A stretch of DNA of 42,091 nt from an uncultured Alphaproteobacteria bacterium (GTDB taxonomy: Bacteria > Pseudomonadota > Alphaproteobacteria > HIMB59 > GCA-002718135): positions 1-42,091 of the forward strand of contig CACJRM010000010.1 of assembly GCA_902595805.1 (NCBI GenBank), read 5' to 3'. Each line of letters opens with the position of its first letter. Position 1 is the first letter of the stretch. A program made the translations under genes and the position numbers. The notes beneath the pieces are model-generated. The model had not been told where the DNA came from. It was given only the letters and a program-made list of their open reading frames with translations, and did not search any database. Positions 8,664-17,582 of the stretch are shown here, in pieces.

Positions 8664-9902
8664 CTAGTTACACCATTCTCCTTGTTTAAATATTGGCGTA
8701 ACAGCACCATCTTTATCAACACCCTCGACATCAATTTTACCTGAGCCAATCATCCAATCAATATGTATCATGCTTGAATTACCACCTCTTTGAGTAATCT
8801 CTTCTTTCGATAAGTCTTTTTTTGATTTGAAACATTTGGAGTAACACTGCCCTAAAGCAATATGAGAAGCAGCATTTTCATCAAATAGAGTGTTATAAAA
8901 AGTTATTCCTAATTGCGAAATAGGTGAACTATTTGGAACTAAGGCTACTTCACCAAGTCTTCTTGAGCCCTCATCTGAATCGAGAACTTTTAATAAAACA
9001 TCTTGTCCTTTAGAAGATTTTGCATCAATAATTTTACCTTCTTCAAAGCGAACATTAATATCTTCAATTAGTGTTCCTTGATAAGATAGAGGTTTGGTTG
9101 AGCAAACTTCGCCACTTACACGACTAGCATGAGGAGTTGTGAATACTTCTTCAGAGGGAATATTTGGATTACAAACAATACCATTCTGTGCCTCTGATGC
9201 GCCTCCCATCCACTCATGATCATCAGCAAGACCGACAGTTAAGGATGTTCCAGGGCCTGAATATTTTAAAGAATGAAAATTTTTAGTATTTAACCAATCT
9301 GTTTTATCTCTTAAATTTTTATTATGTTTGTCCCATTCACTTACAGGATCATCATTACCAACTCTTGATGCATGAAATATTGCATCTCCTAAATTTTTAA
9401 TAGCTTCACTATCATCAAGATCTGGGAAGACTCTTTTTGCCCATGCTTTTCCTGGCCATGAAATTATATTCCAGTTAATTTTAAATTCAGTAATTCTTTC
9501 TCTTGCTGGTTTGTATGCAACAGCATTAGCTTTATTTGCACGCGAAACTTTATCAGGATCAATTTCAGATAATAGCATGGGATCATCGCCAGCAATAGCC
9601 ATTCTAGCTGTATTGTTGTCAAAAGCTTCACCCATACCATTATAAAGCCAGTTTGCTGCAACATTGAAAGATTCATCATTTCCATACTTAAATCGAGATA
9701 ATGTAATATCAGAATCATTGAAAAGTGGAGTCACAAGTCCAGCCCCTTCTTTGTAAGCATATTCAACTATTTTTCTAACCAATGGTAAAGACTCTAATGG
9801 TGCTGTTATTAAAAGGTTTTGACCTTTTTGAAGAGCAACACCTCTTTTAATGGATAGATGTGCAAGTTTATCAACTTTTTTTGGATCTACATCATAAAAC
9901 AT
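8664..9902 (-). CDS. M29 family metallo-aminopeptidase (thermophilic aminopeptidase/PepS type)
   Basis: Cytoplasmic aminopeptidase that removes N-terminal residues using two metal ions. Seen: the family start DPKKVDKLAHLSIKRGVALQKGQNLLI, the central GPGTSLTVGL, NIPSEEVFTTPH with metal-ligand glutamates, AASHIALGQCY with the ligand His and nearby catalytic-type Tyr, and the C-terminal NSSMIHIDWMIGS carrying the final His-x-Asp ligand pair. 412 residues is normal for the family. It is convergent with the small ORF upstream in coordinates and divergent from dxs. The gene appears intact and isolated. Confidence 0.93.
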   Translation of the reverse strand: MFYDVDPKKVDKLAHLSIKRGVALQKGQNLLITAPLESLPLVRKIVEYAYKEGAGLVTPLFNDSDITLSRFKYGNDESFNVAANWLYNGMGEAFDNNTARMAIAGDDPMLLSEIDPDKVSRANKANAVAYKPARERITEFKINWNIISWPGKAWAKRVFPDLDDSEAIKNLGDAIFHASRVGNDDPVSEWDKHNKNLRDKTDWLNTKNFHSLKYSGPGTSLTVGLADDHEWMGGASEAQNGIVCNPNIPSEEVFTTPHASRVSGEVCSTKPLSYQGTLIEDINVRFEEGKIIDAKSSKGQDVLLKVLDSDEGSRRLGEVALVPNSSPISQLGITFYNTLFDENAASHIALGQCYSKCFKSKKDLSKEEITQRGGNSSMIHIDWMIGSGKIDVEGVDKDGAVTPIFKQGEWCN

Positions 9903-10085
9903 TATAGTTATAATTAGTTTTTATATTCTAAAAAGTCTAGAGATTTTAACTTTAAAATTTATCCTTAATAATTTTAGGAAAAAGAACTTAAATATTTCAA
10001 ATTGTTTAATAAAATCTTTCCACAAAGTCTTGTTTTTTTTCAGATATAAAAATATCAAATCTAGGCAAAAATAGTAAACTAAACT
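9903..10085. other. Intergenic region between divergent aminopeptidase and dxs genes
   Basis: 183 very AT-rich bases that must hold both divergent promoters. I see no convincing structured RNA, repeat, open frame or strong consensus promoter here. A riboswitch in front of dxs is not supported. Confidence 0.5.
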
Positions 10086-12002
10086 ATGATTTATGAGCTT
10101 TTAGATAAAATTAATTTTCCATCTGACTTAAGAGAATTTAAAAAGAAAGATCTAAAGCAAATCTCACAAGAATTAAGAGCTAAAACAATTGAGACTGTTT
10201 CAAAAACTGGTGGTCATCTAGGTGCTGGATTAGGTGTTGTTGAATTAACTGTAGCAATCCACTATGTCTTTAACACTCCACATGATAAATTAATCTGGGA
10301 TGTGGGACATCAAGCTTATCCTCATAAAATCATTACAGGGAGGAAAAAAAATATAGATACACTTAGAAAGAAAGATGGTGTTTATGGTTTTGTAAGAAGG
10401 TCTGAAAGTGAATATGATCCCTTTGGCACAGCCCATAGTTCAACAGCAGTATCAGCAGGGTTAGGAATTAAAGCTGCAAAAGATATAAATAAAGACAACT
10501 CAAAAGTTATATGTGTTGTTGGAGATGGTGCCTTAAGTGCAGGTTTAGCATATGAAGGATTAAACAACGCAGGCGCACAAAAAAAAGGTTTAATTGTTAT
10601 TTTAAATGATAACAAAATGTCAATAGACAAACCGGTTGGTGCTATGAGCACATATCTAACTAGATTGCTTTCATCTAAATCTTACTCAAGCTTAAGAAAT
10701 ATTATTAAAAAAATTTCTAAAACATTACCATCAAATCTTTCAAGGACTCTTTATAGAACAGAAGAATATTCAAAAGGGCTTATCTCTGGAGGTACTTTAT
10801 TTGAGGAATTGGGGTTTTATTATCTTGGCCCAATAGATGGTCACAATATAGACGATATGGTGTCAGTTCTTGAAAACATTAGAGATAATAAATTTAATAA
10901 ACCAGTCTTTCTTCATTGTATAACCAAAAAAGGTAAAGGTTATAATCCTGCTGAAAAGTCAGAAGATAAATTTCATGGTGTAGAAAAGTTTGATATTAAT
11001 ACAGGTAACTCAGTTAAAAAAACAAATCTAAAATCTTACTCAAATGTCTTTGGAGAAAAACTAACAACACTTGCTGAAAATGACGAAAAAATTGTAGCAA
11101 TAACAGCTGCTATGATGTCTGGAACAGGATTAAAATTATTCCAACAAAATTTTGAAAAAAGATTTTTTGATGTTGGTATTGCTGAACAACATGCTGTTAC
11201 AATGGCAGCTGGATTGGCTACTGAGGGTTTCAAACCATTTGTTGCAATTTATTCAACTTTTTTGCAAAGAGCTTACGATCAAATAGTGCATGATGTAGCT
11301 ATTCAAAAATTACCTGTTAGATTTGCAATTGATAGAGCAGGGTTAGTAGGATCAGATGGCCCTACTCATGCTGGTTCATTTGATATTACTTATTTAGCCA
11401 CATTACCAAATTTTATAGTTATGGCGCCCAGCAACCAAAGAGAGTTAACTAATATGATAGAGTTATCTTGTGAGATTAATGACACACCGTCTGCTTTTAG
11501 ATTTCCAAGAGGAACAGGATCCGAGGAACTATTTAATAATCAGCCTACAGATATCAGCATAGGTAAGGGATATATTCTTATTGAAGGTAATGATGTTGCA
11601 ATCTTAAATTTAGGAACAAGACTTGAAAAATGTATTGAAGCTAGTAAGTTTCTTAATCAAAATAATATTTATCCTACTATTGCAGATGCAAGATTTGCAA
11701 AACCATTAGACACACAATTAATAGATGACTTATTAAATAATCATAAGTATATTTTAACTATAGAAGAAGGTTCTATAGGAGGATTTTCATCTCATGTTTT
11801 ACATTATGTTCATAATATAAGATCAAAAAAGGATAACGTTGTGATAAAAAATTTAATTTTTCCAGATCGTTTTGTTGAACATATGACACCGGATGAGCAA
11901 TATCAAGATATTAAAATGGATACGGAATCAATAATCAGAGAAATTAATAATTTTTATGAAAATAAAATTGTTGATATAAAGAATTTTAAGTCAAAAGTTT
12001 AA
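10086..12002 (+). CDS. dxs: 1-deoxy-D-xylulose-5-phosphate synthase
   Basis: Thiamine-diphosphate enzyme that condenses pyruvate and glyceraldehyde 3-phosphate, the entry step of the MEP isoprenoid pathway; it also feeds thiamine and pyridoxal synthesis. Seen: KTGGHLGAGLGVVELTVAIH near the N-terminus, WDVGHQAYPHKI, the ThDP motif VVGDGALSAGLAYEGLNNAG ending in NDNKMSI, the transketolase-like FFDVGIAEQHAVTMAAGLA, DRAGLVGSDGPTHAG, and a C-terminal domain with EEGSIGGFSSHV. Length 638 is normal. panB follows 31 bases later on the same strand, so the two may be co-transcribed. Confidence 0.97.
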   Translation: MIYELLDKINFPSDLREFKKKDLKQISQELRAKTIETVSKTGGHLGAGLGVVELTVAIHYVFNTPHDKLIWDVGHQAYPHKIITGRKKNIDTLRKKDGVYGFVRRSESEYDPFGTAHSSTAVSAGLGIKAAKDINKDNSKVICVVGDGALSAGLAYEGLNNAGAQKKGLIVILNDNKMSIDKPVGAMSTYLTRLLSSKSYSSLRNIIKKISKTLPSNLSRTLYRTEEYSKGLISGGTLFEELGFYYLGPIDGHNIDDMVSVLENIRDNKFNKPVFLHCITKKGKGYNPAEKSEDKFHGVEKFDINTGNSVKKTNLKSYSNVFGEKLTTLAENDEKIVAITAAMMSGTGLKLFQQNFEKRFFDVGIAEQHAVTMAAGLATEGFKPFVAIYSTFLQRAYDQIVHDVAIQKLPVRFAIDRAGLVGSDGPTHAGSFDITYLATLPNFIVMAPSNQRELTNMIELSCEINDTPSAFRFPRGTGSEELFNNQPTDISIGKGYILIEGNDVAILNLGTRLEKCIEASKFLNQNNIYPTIADARFAKPLDTQLIDDLLNNHKYILTIEEGSIGGFSSHVLHYVHNIRSKKDNVVIKNLIFPDRFVEHMTPDEQYQDIKMDTESIIREINNFYENKIVDIKNFKSKV

Positions 12003-12033
12003 TTCTTAAAAAAAGTTTAATTGAAATTTAAAA

Positions 12034-12819
12034 ATGAAGAAAATTAAAATTTTACACAAAAGTTATTCTAAACCTATAAGCTGTTTGACTGCATACTCTC
12101 CATCTATTGCAAATATTTTAGATGGAAAGGTTGATTTAATACTAGTTGGAGACTCTATTGGTTCAACACTCTATGGGATGAAGAATACTCAAGGGGTTAC
12201 TATGGATATGATGAAAAATCATGGGGCAGCTGTAAATAAAACAATTAAGAAAAGTTTAAAAGTATTAGATATGCCTTATAAAACATATGATAATAAAATT
12301 GATGCATACAAAAATGCTAAAATACTTTTAAATCACTGTAAGCCTGATTTATTAAAGATAGAAATTAGTAAAAAAAAATTAGTTGTTTTAAAACACTTAG
12401 TGGATAAAAAAGTAAATGTTATTTCTCATATAGGAGTAACACCACAAAGTTATAAGAATTTTAATAAAATTAAAGTTTTAGGAAAAAATAATATAGAAAA
12501 ACAAAATTTATTAAAGTTAGCAAAAGAATCTGAAGCACTTGGAGCTAAAGCAGTATTGTTAGAGTGTGTTACAACTGATACAGCTAAACTTATTACAGAA
12601 AATATTTCGATACCTACAATAGGTATAGGTGCTTCAAAATATTGTGATGGTCAAGTTTTAGTATTTGATGATTTAATAAATCTAACTACAGATGATAAAA
12701 AACCAAAATTTGTAAAAAATTATTTTGATTTTAATAAGATCGCCAGCAATGTAGTTAAGAAATATAATCGAGAAGTTAAGCTTAAAAAATTTCCTAGTAC
12801 TAAATTTACTTACAATTAA
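12034..12819 (+). CDS. panB: 3-methyl-2-oxobutanoate hydroxymethyltransferase
   Basis: Transfers a hydroxymethyl group from methylene-tetrahydrofolate to alpha-ketoisovalerate, making ketopantoate for pantothenate and coenzyme A. Seen: LTAYSPSIANIL, the metal-binding LILVGDSIGSTLYGM, HIGVTPQSY, VLLECVTTDTAKLI with the catalytic-type glutamate, and PTIGIGASKYCDGQVLVFDDL. Length 261 is typical. I see no panC in the window. Its stop shares a TTAA with the stop of the convergent carbonic anhydrase gene (12816-12819). Confidence 0.95.
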   Translation: MKKIKILHKSYSKPISCLTAYSPSIANILDGKVDLILVGDSIGSTLYGMKNTQGVTMDMMKNHGAAVNKTIKKSLKVLDMPYKTYDNKIDAYKNAKILLNHCKPDLLKIEISKKKLVVLKHLVDKKVNVISHIGVTPQSYKNFNKIKVLGKNNIEKQNLLKLAKESEALGAKAVLLECVTTDTAKLITENISIPTIGIGASKYCDGQVLVFDDLINLTTDDKKPKFVKNYFDFNKIASNVVKKYNREVKLKKFPSTKFTYN

Positions 12820-13448
12820 TCTAAATCTATAAAACTGTTATTATTATCCAAAAATTTGATTAAACCAGAATTAATTTGATACCACAAACCAACTACATTT
12901 AATTTATTATCATTAATTAATTTATCTATAAAATCATATTCATGTAAATTTTTAATTGATTGTTTTATATTTTCCTGCTCAAAAAAAGTTATTTTTTCAG
13001 TTTCTGGAAGATTATTAGGGATATTATTATAAGATTTTTTTAAACAACTTGTCCATTGATTTATGTATTCAAAATCACTTATATTTTTTTTATCTAAAAA
13101 TCTTTTGTAAGAATACTCAACTCCACCACAATTTGAGTGGCCTAGAATAATTAAGTTTTGAATTTTTAGAACTTTTAATGCGTATTCTATAGCAGATAAT
13201 GTTTGTATATTTTGATCCTTATCATCTTTGGAAGGTACTATATTAGCGATATTTCTATGTATAAAATAATCTCCAACACTTCCACCAAATATCGTATTTT
13301 CAAGAATTCTAGAATCACAACAAGTAATAATCATTGCTATTGGTTTTTGTGCAGTTTTAGAAGCTTGTTCGTATATATCTTTATAATCTTCGAAAGTATT
13401 CTTTTTCCAGAATTGATATCTTTCAATTAAAAATTTTGGTATTTCCAT
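12816..13448 (-). CDS. Beta-class carbonic anhydrase
   Basis: Zinc enzyme interconverting CO2 and bicarbonate, likely supplying bicarbonate to carboxylases. Seen: the first zinc-ligand motif ITCCDSR (C43-x-D45-S-R47) and the second, LGHSNCGGV, with the His and Cys ligands. 210 residues is normal for the class. An extended -10-like TTTTGCTATAT lies upstream on this strand (13484-13474), giving a short leader. It is convergent with panB and divergent from the dihydrouridine synthase. Confidence 0.95.
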   Translation of the reverse strand: MEIPKFLIERYQFWKKNTFEDYKDIYEQASKTAQKPIAMIITCCDSRILENTIFGGSVGDYFIHRNIANIVPSKDDKDQNIQTLSAIEYALKVLKIQNLIILGHSNCGGVEYSYKRFLDKKNISDFEYINQWTSCLKKSYNNIPNNLPETEKITFFEQENIKQSIKNLHEYDFIDKLINDNKLNVVGLWYQINSGLIKFLDNNNSFIDLD

Positions 13449-13473
13449 AATATTATTATTTATAAAATTATTT

Positions 13474-13484
13474 ATATAGCAAAA
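13474..13484 (-). promoter_or_regulatory. Probable promoter -10 element of the carbonic anhydrase gene
   Basis: Reading leftward the sequence is TTTTGCTATAT, matching the alphaproteobacterial -10 form CTATAT with a TG-type extension. It is placed so that transcription would start about 20 bases before the start codon at 13448. The -35 region, inside the start of the divergent gene, is weak. The same TTTTGCTATA core recurs at 23301-23310 and 23431-23440. Confidence 0.4.
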
Positions 13485-13488
13485 TTAA

Positions 13489-14463
13489 ATGAAAAAGGAA
13501 ATTAGTAGAAAGTTCTGCGTAGCTCCCATGATGGGATATACCACACCATACGCAAGGAAACTTTATAGAATTTTATCAAAGAACAGTTTTTTATTTAGTG
13601 AAATGATAGCAACAAAATCACTTATTAATTCAAAGAGTAGAGAGAATATTATTGATAATGACTTTAATAACCCTGTTGCTCTTCAGGTAGGTGGTTCAGA
13701 AATTGATGAATTGAAAAAAGCTTCTCAAATAGCTCTAGCTTATAATTATGATGAAATTAATTTGAATGTTGGTTGTCCAAGCAAAGCAGTACAAAAGGGA
13801 AGTTTTGGAGCTTGTCTCATGAGAGATAAACTACTTGTTAGAAACTGTATAGAAGCTCTACAAAATGCTAAGATTGAAGCAACATTGAAATGTAGATTGG
13901 GTTTGGGTAAAGAATTAAATTATGAGTTTTTTGAAGAATTTATTGATGAGATATCAAAAACTGGAATTAAAATTATTTATGTACATGCAAGAAATGCGAT
14001 ATTAAACGGAATTAGCCCTCAAGGAAATAGAACTATACCCCCGCTTAATTATAATTTTGTAAAAAAAATAAAATATAGATTTCCTAATATATCATTCATA
14101 CTTAATGGGGGTATTGACAGTATTGATAAAGCAGAAAAATTAATAAAAGAATTTGATGGAGTTATGGTTGGAAGATTGATTAAAAATAATCCTTTCATAT
14201 TAAAAGATGTAGATACTAAAATTTTTAAAGAAAAAAATATACCAATTGATGAATCAATTATAAATAACTATTTTGAATATATTAAACCAAAATTAGGTTT
14301 AGAGTCAATATTTAGATTAATGAGTCCTTTACTTAATATTTTTTTTTCCGTTCCACATAGCAAAGTTTATAAATCTAAAATCAATGATTATATGAAGGAT
14401 CAAAAAATTAATTTAATTGAAGACCTGTTAATTAAATTTATTAGTGAAAAAAAACTTAGTTAA
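13489..14463 (+). CDS. dusA: tRNA-dihydrouridine synthase, DusA type
   Basis: FMN enzyme that reduces uridines in the D-loop of tRNAs. Seen: the barrel start FCVAPMMGYTTPYARKLYRILS, ALQVGG, INLNVGCPSKAVQKGSFGAC with the catalytic cysteine in the GACLM segment, TLKCRLG, IYVHARNAILNGISPQGNR, and FILNGGIDSIDKA followed by GVMVGRLIKNNPF. The GSFGACLM sequence and the PQGNR stretch fit DusA rather than DusB or DusC. 324 residues is normal. It begins 40 bases from the divergent carbonic anhydrase gene and ends 4 bases before the convergent PagL-like gene. Confidence 0.93.
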   Translation: MKKEISRKFCVAPMMGYTTPYARKLYRILSKNSFLFSEMIATKSLINSKSRENIIDNDFNNPVALQVGGSEIDELKKASQIALAYNYDEINLNVGCPSKAVQKGSFGACLMRDKLLVRNCIEALQNAKIEATLKCRLGLGKELNYEFFEEFIDEISKTGIKIIYVHARNAILNGISPQGNRTIPPLNYNFVKKIKYRFPNISFILNGGIDSIDKAEKLIKEFDGVMVGRLIKNNPFILKDVDTKIFKEKNIPIDESIINNYFEYIKPKLGLESIFRLMSPLLNIFFSVPHSKVYKSKINDYMKDQKINLIEDLLIKFISEKKLS

Positions 14464-14467
14464 TTAT

Positions 14468-14998
14468 TCAGTAAGGTACATGGTAGGATAAACTTAAGAT
14501 TTCAACACCTGGATTTTTATCAGCTAAATTTGCATTTGAAATATGACTCAATGAAATACCAATTTTATTTTTATTTTTTAATTCATAACTTATTTCAAAT
14601 GAGGTTCTAAATTGAAGATCATTTCCCAATTTTTTACCAGAACCATCATCATAGATGCCTGCTCCAAAACTTGGTGTAAAAAACAATTTACTTTTGTCAC
14701 CCTCAAATAATTCTCCCAAATTTTCTTCAATATAGATACCAGTTAAAAAATATGAAGCCGAGTCGCTTGTAAATTCAACACCAAAGAATGGCTTTAAAAA
14801 AAAGAAATTGTCCTCTTCTGGACCAATATCAAATAGCGATTTATCACTTCTATATTCATATCTAAAATCTGTAGCTTGGTTTTTTTCTGAACCATCAAAT
14901 TTAACATCGTAAATTCCTAGCCCAAAAACATTTGTTCCATTAGTAAGTGCGTTATTCGAAAATGAAATGACTGCTACTAGTATAAATATTCTGATCAC
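14468..14998 (-). CDS. PagL-like lipid A 3-O-deacylase / acyloxyacyl hydrolase, outer membrane
   Basis: Members of this family remove the 3-O-linked acyl chain from lipid A at the outer membrane. Seen: a GTG start and signal peptide (MIRIFILVAVISFSNNALT), then alternating strands of a small beta-barrel, and the catalytic signature SHISNANL near the C-terminus, with His152 and Ser154 in the HxSN arrangement, then a final strand ending in LSYHVPY, typical of a barrel terminus. 176 residues is the usual size. It lies 31 bases downstream of rpoH on the same strand, so envelope remodelling may be tied to heat-shock sigma expression; that link is inference. Confidence 0.82.
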   Translation of the reverse strand: MIRIFILVAVISFSNNALTNGTNVFGLGIYDVKFDGSEKNQATDFRYEYRSDKSLFDIGPEEDNFFFLKPFFGVEFTSDSASYFLTGIYIEENLGELFEGDKSKLFFTPSFGAGIYDDGSGKKLGNDLQFRTSFEISYELKNKNKIGISLSHISNANLADKNPGVEILSLSYHVPY

Positions 14999-15029
14999 AG
15001 AAATATTTTATAATTATTTATTTTGTCTA

Positions 15030-15896
15030 TCAAACAAAAAATTCTTTATTTTGTTGAGAAATATCTAATAAAGATTTCTTTAGTTTTTCTAATGCTTTGG
15101 TTTCTATTTGCCTAACTCTCTCTTTGCTAATCTTTAACTTTTGACCTAATTCATCAAGTGTTATACTTTTTTCTCTAAATTTTCTTAGACGTATAATTGT
15201 TTTTTCTCTCTCATTTAACGTATCTATAGCTTTATTGATAAAGTCTTTTTTAATGTTTTTGTCATTGAAATCTTCATAAGTCTCTTCTGGGTTTTGACGA
15301 TCGTCTGACAATAAACTCATAAGATCGTTTTCAGATTCATTATCTACTTTTTGGTTAAGATGCACATCTCCACCTGTAAGTCTAGACTCCATATTTTGAA
15401 CTTCAATTGATTTAACATTAAGCATGTTAGATACTTTATCTATTTCTTCTTGCCCCATAAATTCTCTTGAAACATCATTAATTTGTTGCTTTATTTTTTT
15501 TAAGTTGAAAAAGAGAGCTTTTTGAGAAGCAGTTGAACCAGTTCTTACTACTGACCAGTTTTTTAATATGTAATCTTGTATAGATGCTCTAATCCACCAT
15601 GATGCATAGGTTGATAATCTAAAATCTTTTGAAGTATCAAATTTTTCAAGAGCGTGCATAATTCCCAAAACACCTTCATGAATTAAATCGTCTAGGGGCA
15701 AACCATAACTGGAATACTTTCTAGCATAAGAGACAGCTAAACGAAGGTATGAGTTTAAAATTTTTTGAAGGGATCTTGGAGTTTTATTATTTCTCCAATC
15801 GTTAATAAGTGAGAATTCCTCCTCTTTTTCAAGAATAGCCGCTTTTTTTGATAATTCGATAAGATTGCTTGAAAAAAAATAATTTTTGTAAGCCAT
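15030..15896 (-). CDS. rpoH: Heat-shock sigma factor RpoH (sigma-32)
   Basis: Alternative sigma factor directing RNA polymerase to heat-shock and protein-quality-control promoters. Seen: region 2 with SYLRLAVSYARKYSSYGLPLDDLIHEG and FRLSTYASWWIRASIQDYIL; the RpoH box at about residue 125 (SQKALFFNLKKIK), which separates it from RpoD; and region 4 ending ITLDELGQKLKISKERVRQI. Length 288 is typical. It is preceded after 31 bases by the phosphatase-like gene and followed by the PagL-like gene. No sign of truncation. Confidence 0.95.
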   Translation of the reverse strand: MAYKNYFFSSNLIELSKKAAILEKEEEFSLINDWRNNKTPRSLQKILNSYLRLAVSYARKYSSYGLPLDDLIHEGVLGIMHALEKFDTSKDFRLSTYASWWIRASIQDYILKNWSVVRTGSTASQKALFFNLKKIKQQINDVSREFMGQEEIDKVSNMLNVKSIEVQNMESRLTGGDVHLNQKVDNESENDLMSLLSDDRQNPEETYEDFNDKNIKKDFINKAIDTLNEREKTIIRLRKFREKSITLDELGQKLKISKERVRQIETKALEKLKKSLLDISQQNKEFFV

Positions 15897-15927
15897 ATAT
15901 TATTATACGAAAAATATTTCAAATGGA

Positions 15928-16740
15928 TCATTTATTTTCAAATAAATCTAAAATTTCCCCGTTTTCTGTAAAAATACCGCATAAAATATTTTTATTAGTT
16001 AAAGGTTGTTTAAATAAAGTACAAACAACATTATTTTTTGAAATCTCAGTTTTGTTTAGATGTTCAGATTCATATCCCCTTACAATTCTAGAAAATGTTT
16101 TGTAGGGTTCTTTTATTTTTGAAAAGTTTTGAAAGCCCCACCAAAAACAATCATTTTGTGCAGATAGAGGTCTAGTTATATCAACGCCCCTGTTTACAAA
16201 TAAAATTTTTTTTGTTTGTGAATATGCTGCATGCTTTAAGTTTAGAAAATATTGAACATGTCCTGGAGAAACATACAAAGCTTTATTTAAAGTTGAAGTC
16301 CACTTTGATATTTTTAATGTTCCTGAGGAAGCTATATTCTTAACTTCTTTCTCAGAGAATCCATAGGATTTTATTGTTTCATTTACGCCATGTTCAAACA
16401 TCCATTCTACAATCTCACTAGGATTTGGTGCAAGTTGCAGTTGAAGAAGTTTACTAAACATTTCTTCTTGAGCACCTCTTAAAAAAATTATTGATTCAGG
16501 TTTTAATTTTAATTTCGACATTAAATTAAATCTAAATTCTATTACACTAGTTAATGTTTCTTTCGAACTTTTTCCAAGACCAATTATATTACCTAAAAAA
16601 ATTAATTTATCATTCATTTCAAAATTCTCTAAGATATAGTTTTTGATAGAATTAAATGAATTAAGATTAGAATGAATTGAACCAATAGCCCATATTTTAT
16701 TTGATTTACTTAACTCTACAAAATTGCTTATATTTTCCAA
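15928..16740 (-). CDS. PPP-type metallophosphoesterase relative with metal ligands lost
   Basis: The fold pattern of serine/threonine-phosphatase-like enzymes is recognisable, but each metal-binding motif is altered. Motif GDxHG reads GSIHS (residues 20-24); GDxVDRG reads GNIIGLG (50-56); GNHE reads GAQEE (89-93); and the late FVHAG reads FVNRG. Only His23 of the usual ligands remains, so catalysis by the standard mechanism is unlikely. The motifs themselves look conserved rather than decayed, and the frame is intact over 270 residues, suggesting a regulatory or binding role. The start is a TTG with no earlier or nearby ATG. It sits between carD (4-base gap) and rpoH. Function unknown. Confidence 0.7.
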   Translation of the reverse strand: MENISNFVELSKSNKIWAIGSIHSNLNSFNSIKNYILENFEMNDKLIFLGNIIGLGKSSKETLTSVIEFRFNLMSKLKLKPESIIFLRGAQEEMFSKLLQLQLAPNPSEIVEWMFEHGVNETIKSYGFSEKEVKNIASSGTLKISKWTSTLNKALYVSPGHVQYFLNLKHAAYSQTKKILFVNRGVDITRPLSAQNDCFWWGFQNFSKIKEPYKTFSRIVRGYESEHLNKTEISKNNVVCTLFKQPLTNKNILCGIFTENGEILDLFENK

Positions 16741-16744
16741 AGTA

Positions 16745-17248
16745 TTATTTTTTTATTAAAATTTGTTCTATTTTTTCTGTAGATTGAAAATAATCTGTTT
16801 TTTCTACTGCAGCTACTTCTCTAGCTAATCTTTCAATTGCGACTTGGAACATTTGTCGTTCACTATAAGATTGCTCAGCTTGAGAACTTTTTCGAAATAA
16901 ATCCCTAACTACTTCAGCAATTTTTATTGGATCACCAGAAAATATCTTTGCTTCATATTCTTGTGCTCTTCTACTCCACATTATTCTTCTTATTTTTGGT
17001 TTTAATTTTAAAGTTGAATATACATTTTCAATAATTTTTTTTGATGATATTTTTCTCAAACCCACTTCTTCTCTTTTATCAAGAGGGACTCTAATAACTA
17101 GTTTAGATTGTTCCATTTTAACTACGTAAAAGTTTGTTTTGATGTTAGAAATCTCCATGTTTTCTATTTTAGTTATTTCACCAACACCATGTTTTGGATA
17201 AACTACAATTTCCCCAATTTTAAATTCATATTCTTTTTTTTTTGCCAT
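16745..17248 (-). CDS. carD: CarD family transcriptional regulator
   Basis: Binds RNA polymerase beta subunit and stabilises open promoter complexes, broadly affecting rRNA and housekeeping transcription. Seen: the N-terminal Tudor-like RNA polymerase interaction domain (FKIGEIVVYPKHGVGEITKI and VVKMEQSKLVIRVPLDK), then a helical DNA-binding domain with KIRRIMWSRRAQEYEAKI and SGDPIKIAEVVRDLF. 167 residues is the common alphaproteobacterial size. The ATG at 17248 directly abuts the fdxA stop, and the phosphatase-like gene begins 4 bases after carD ends. Confidence 0.95.
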   Translation of the reverse strand: MAKKKEYEFKIGEIVVYPKHGVGEITKIENMEISNIKTNFYVVKMEQSKLVIRVPLDKREEVGLRKISSKKIIENVYSTLKLKPKIRRIMWSRRAQEYEAKIFSGDPIKIAEVVRDLFRKSSQAEQSYSERQMFQVAIERLAREVAAVEKTDYFQSTEKIEQILIKK

Positions 17249-17581
17249 TTATTTTCCTGGTTTTTCACTGAAATAATTATTAAATTTATCTTTAACATTC
17301 TGCCAATTATCGGCATCAGATGGTGGTGTTTTTTTAACACTAATATTCGGCCAAATTTCTGAATATTTTCTATTTACTTCTGCCCATTTTTCTATTCCAT
17401 CTTCAGTATCTGATAGTATTGCCTCAACTGGACATTCTGGTTCACAAACTCCACAATCGATACATTCATCGGGATGGATGACTAGCATATTTTCACCCTC
17501 ATAAAAACAATCAACAGGACAGACTTCAACACAATCCATATGCTTACATTTAATACATTTTTCATCAACTACATATGTCAT
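17249..17581 (-). CDS. fdxA: 7Fe ferredoxin FdxA
   Basis: Small electron carrier with one [3Fe-4S] and one [4Fe-4S] cluster. Seen: [20 protein letters not shown] with CPVDCFYEG next, then [17 protein letters not shown], giving the full set of cluster cysteines of the Azotobacter-type ferredoxin I; and a C-terminal helical tail conserved in alphaproteobacterial FdxA ([19 protein letters not shown]). 110 residues is normal. It is tightly packed between the TerB-like gene (1-base gap) and carD (no gap); the fdxA-carD pairing is widespread in alphaproteobacteria. Confidence 0.96.
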   Translation of the reverse strand: MTYVVDEKCIKCKHMDCVEVCPVDCFYEGENMLVIHPDECIDCGVCEPECPVEAILSDTEDGIEKWAEVNRKYSEIWPNISVKKTPPSDADNWQNVKDKFNNYFSEKPGK

Positions 17582-17582
17582 G

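Noticed and set aside
9464..9718. 84-codon frame overlapping the M29 aminopeptidase on the same strand
   Set aside because: Out-of-frame shadow of a well-conserved enzyme; its product shows no family features.
9903..10085. Possible thiamine riboswitch before dxs
   Set aside because: The region is AT-rich with no THI-box sequence or stable paired elements.
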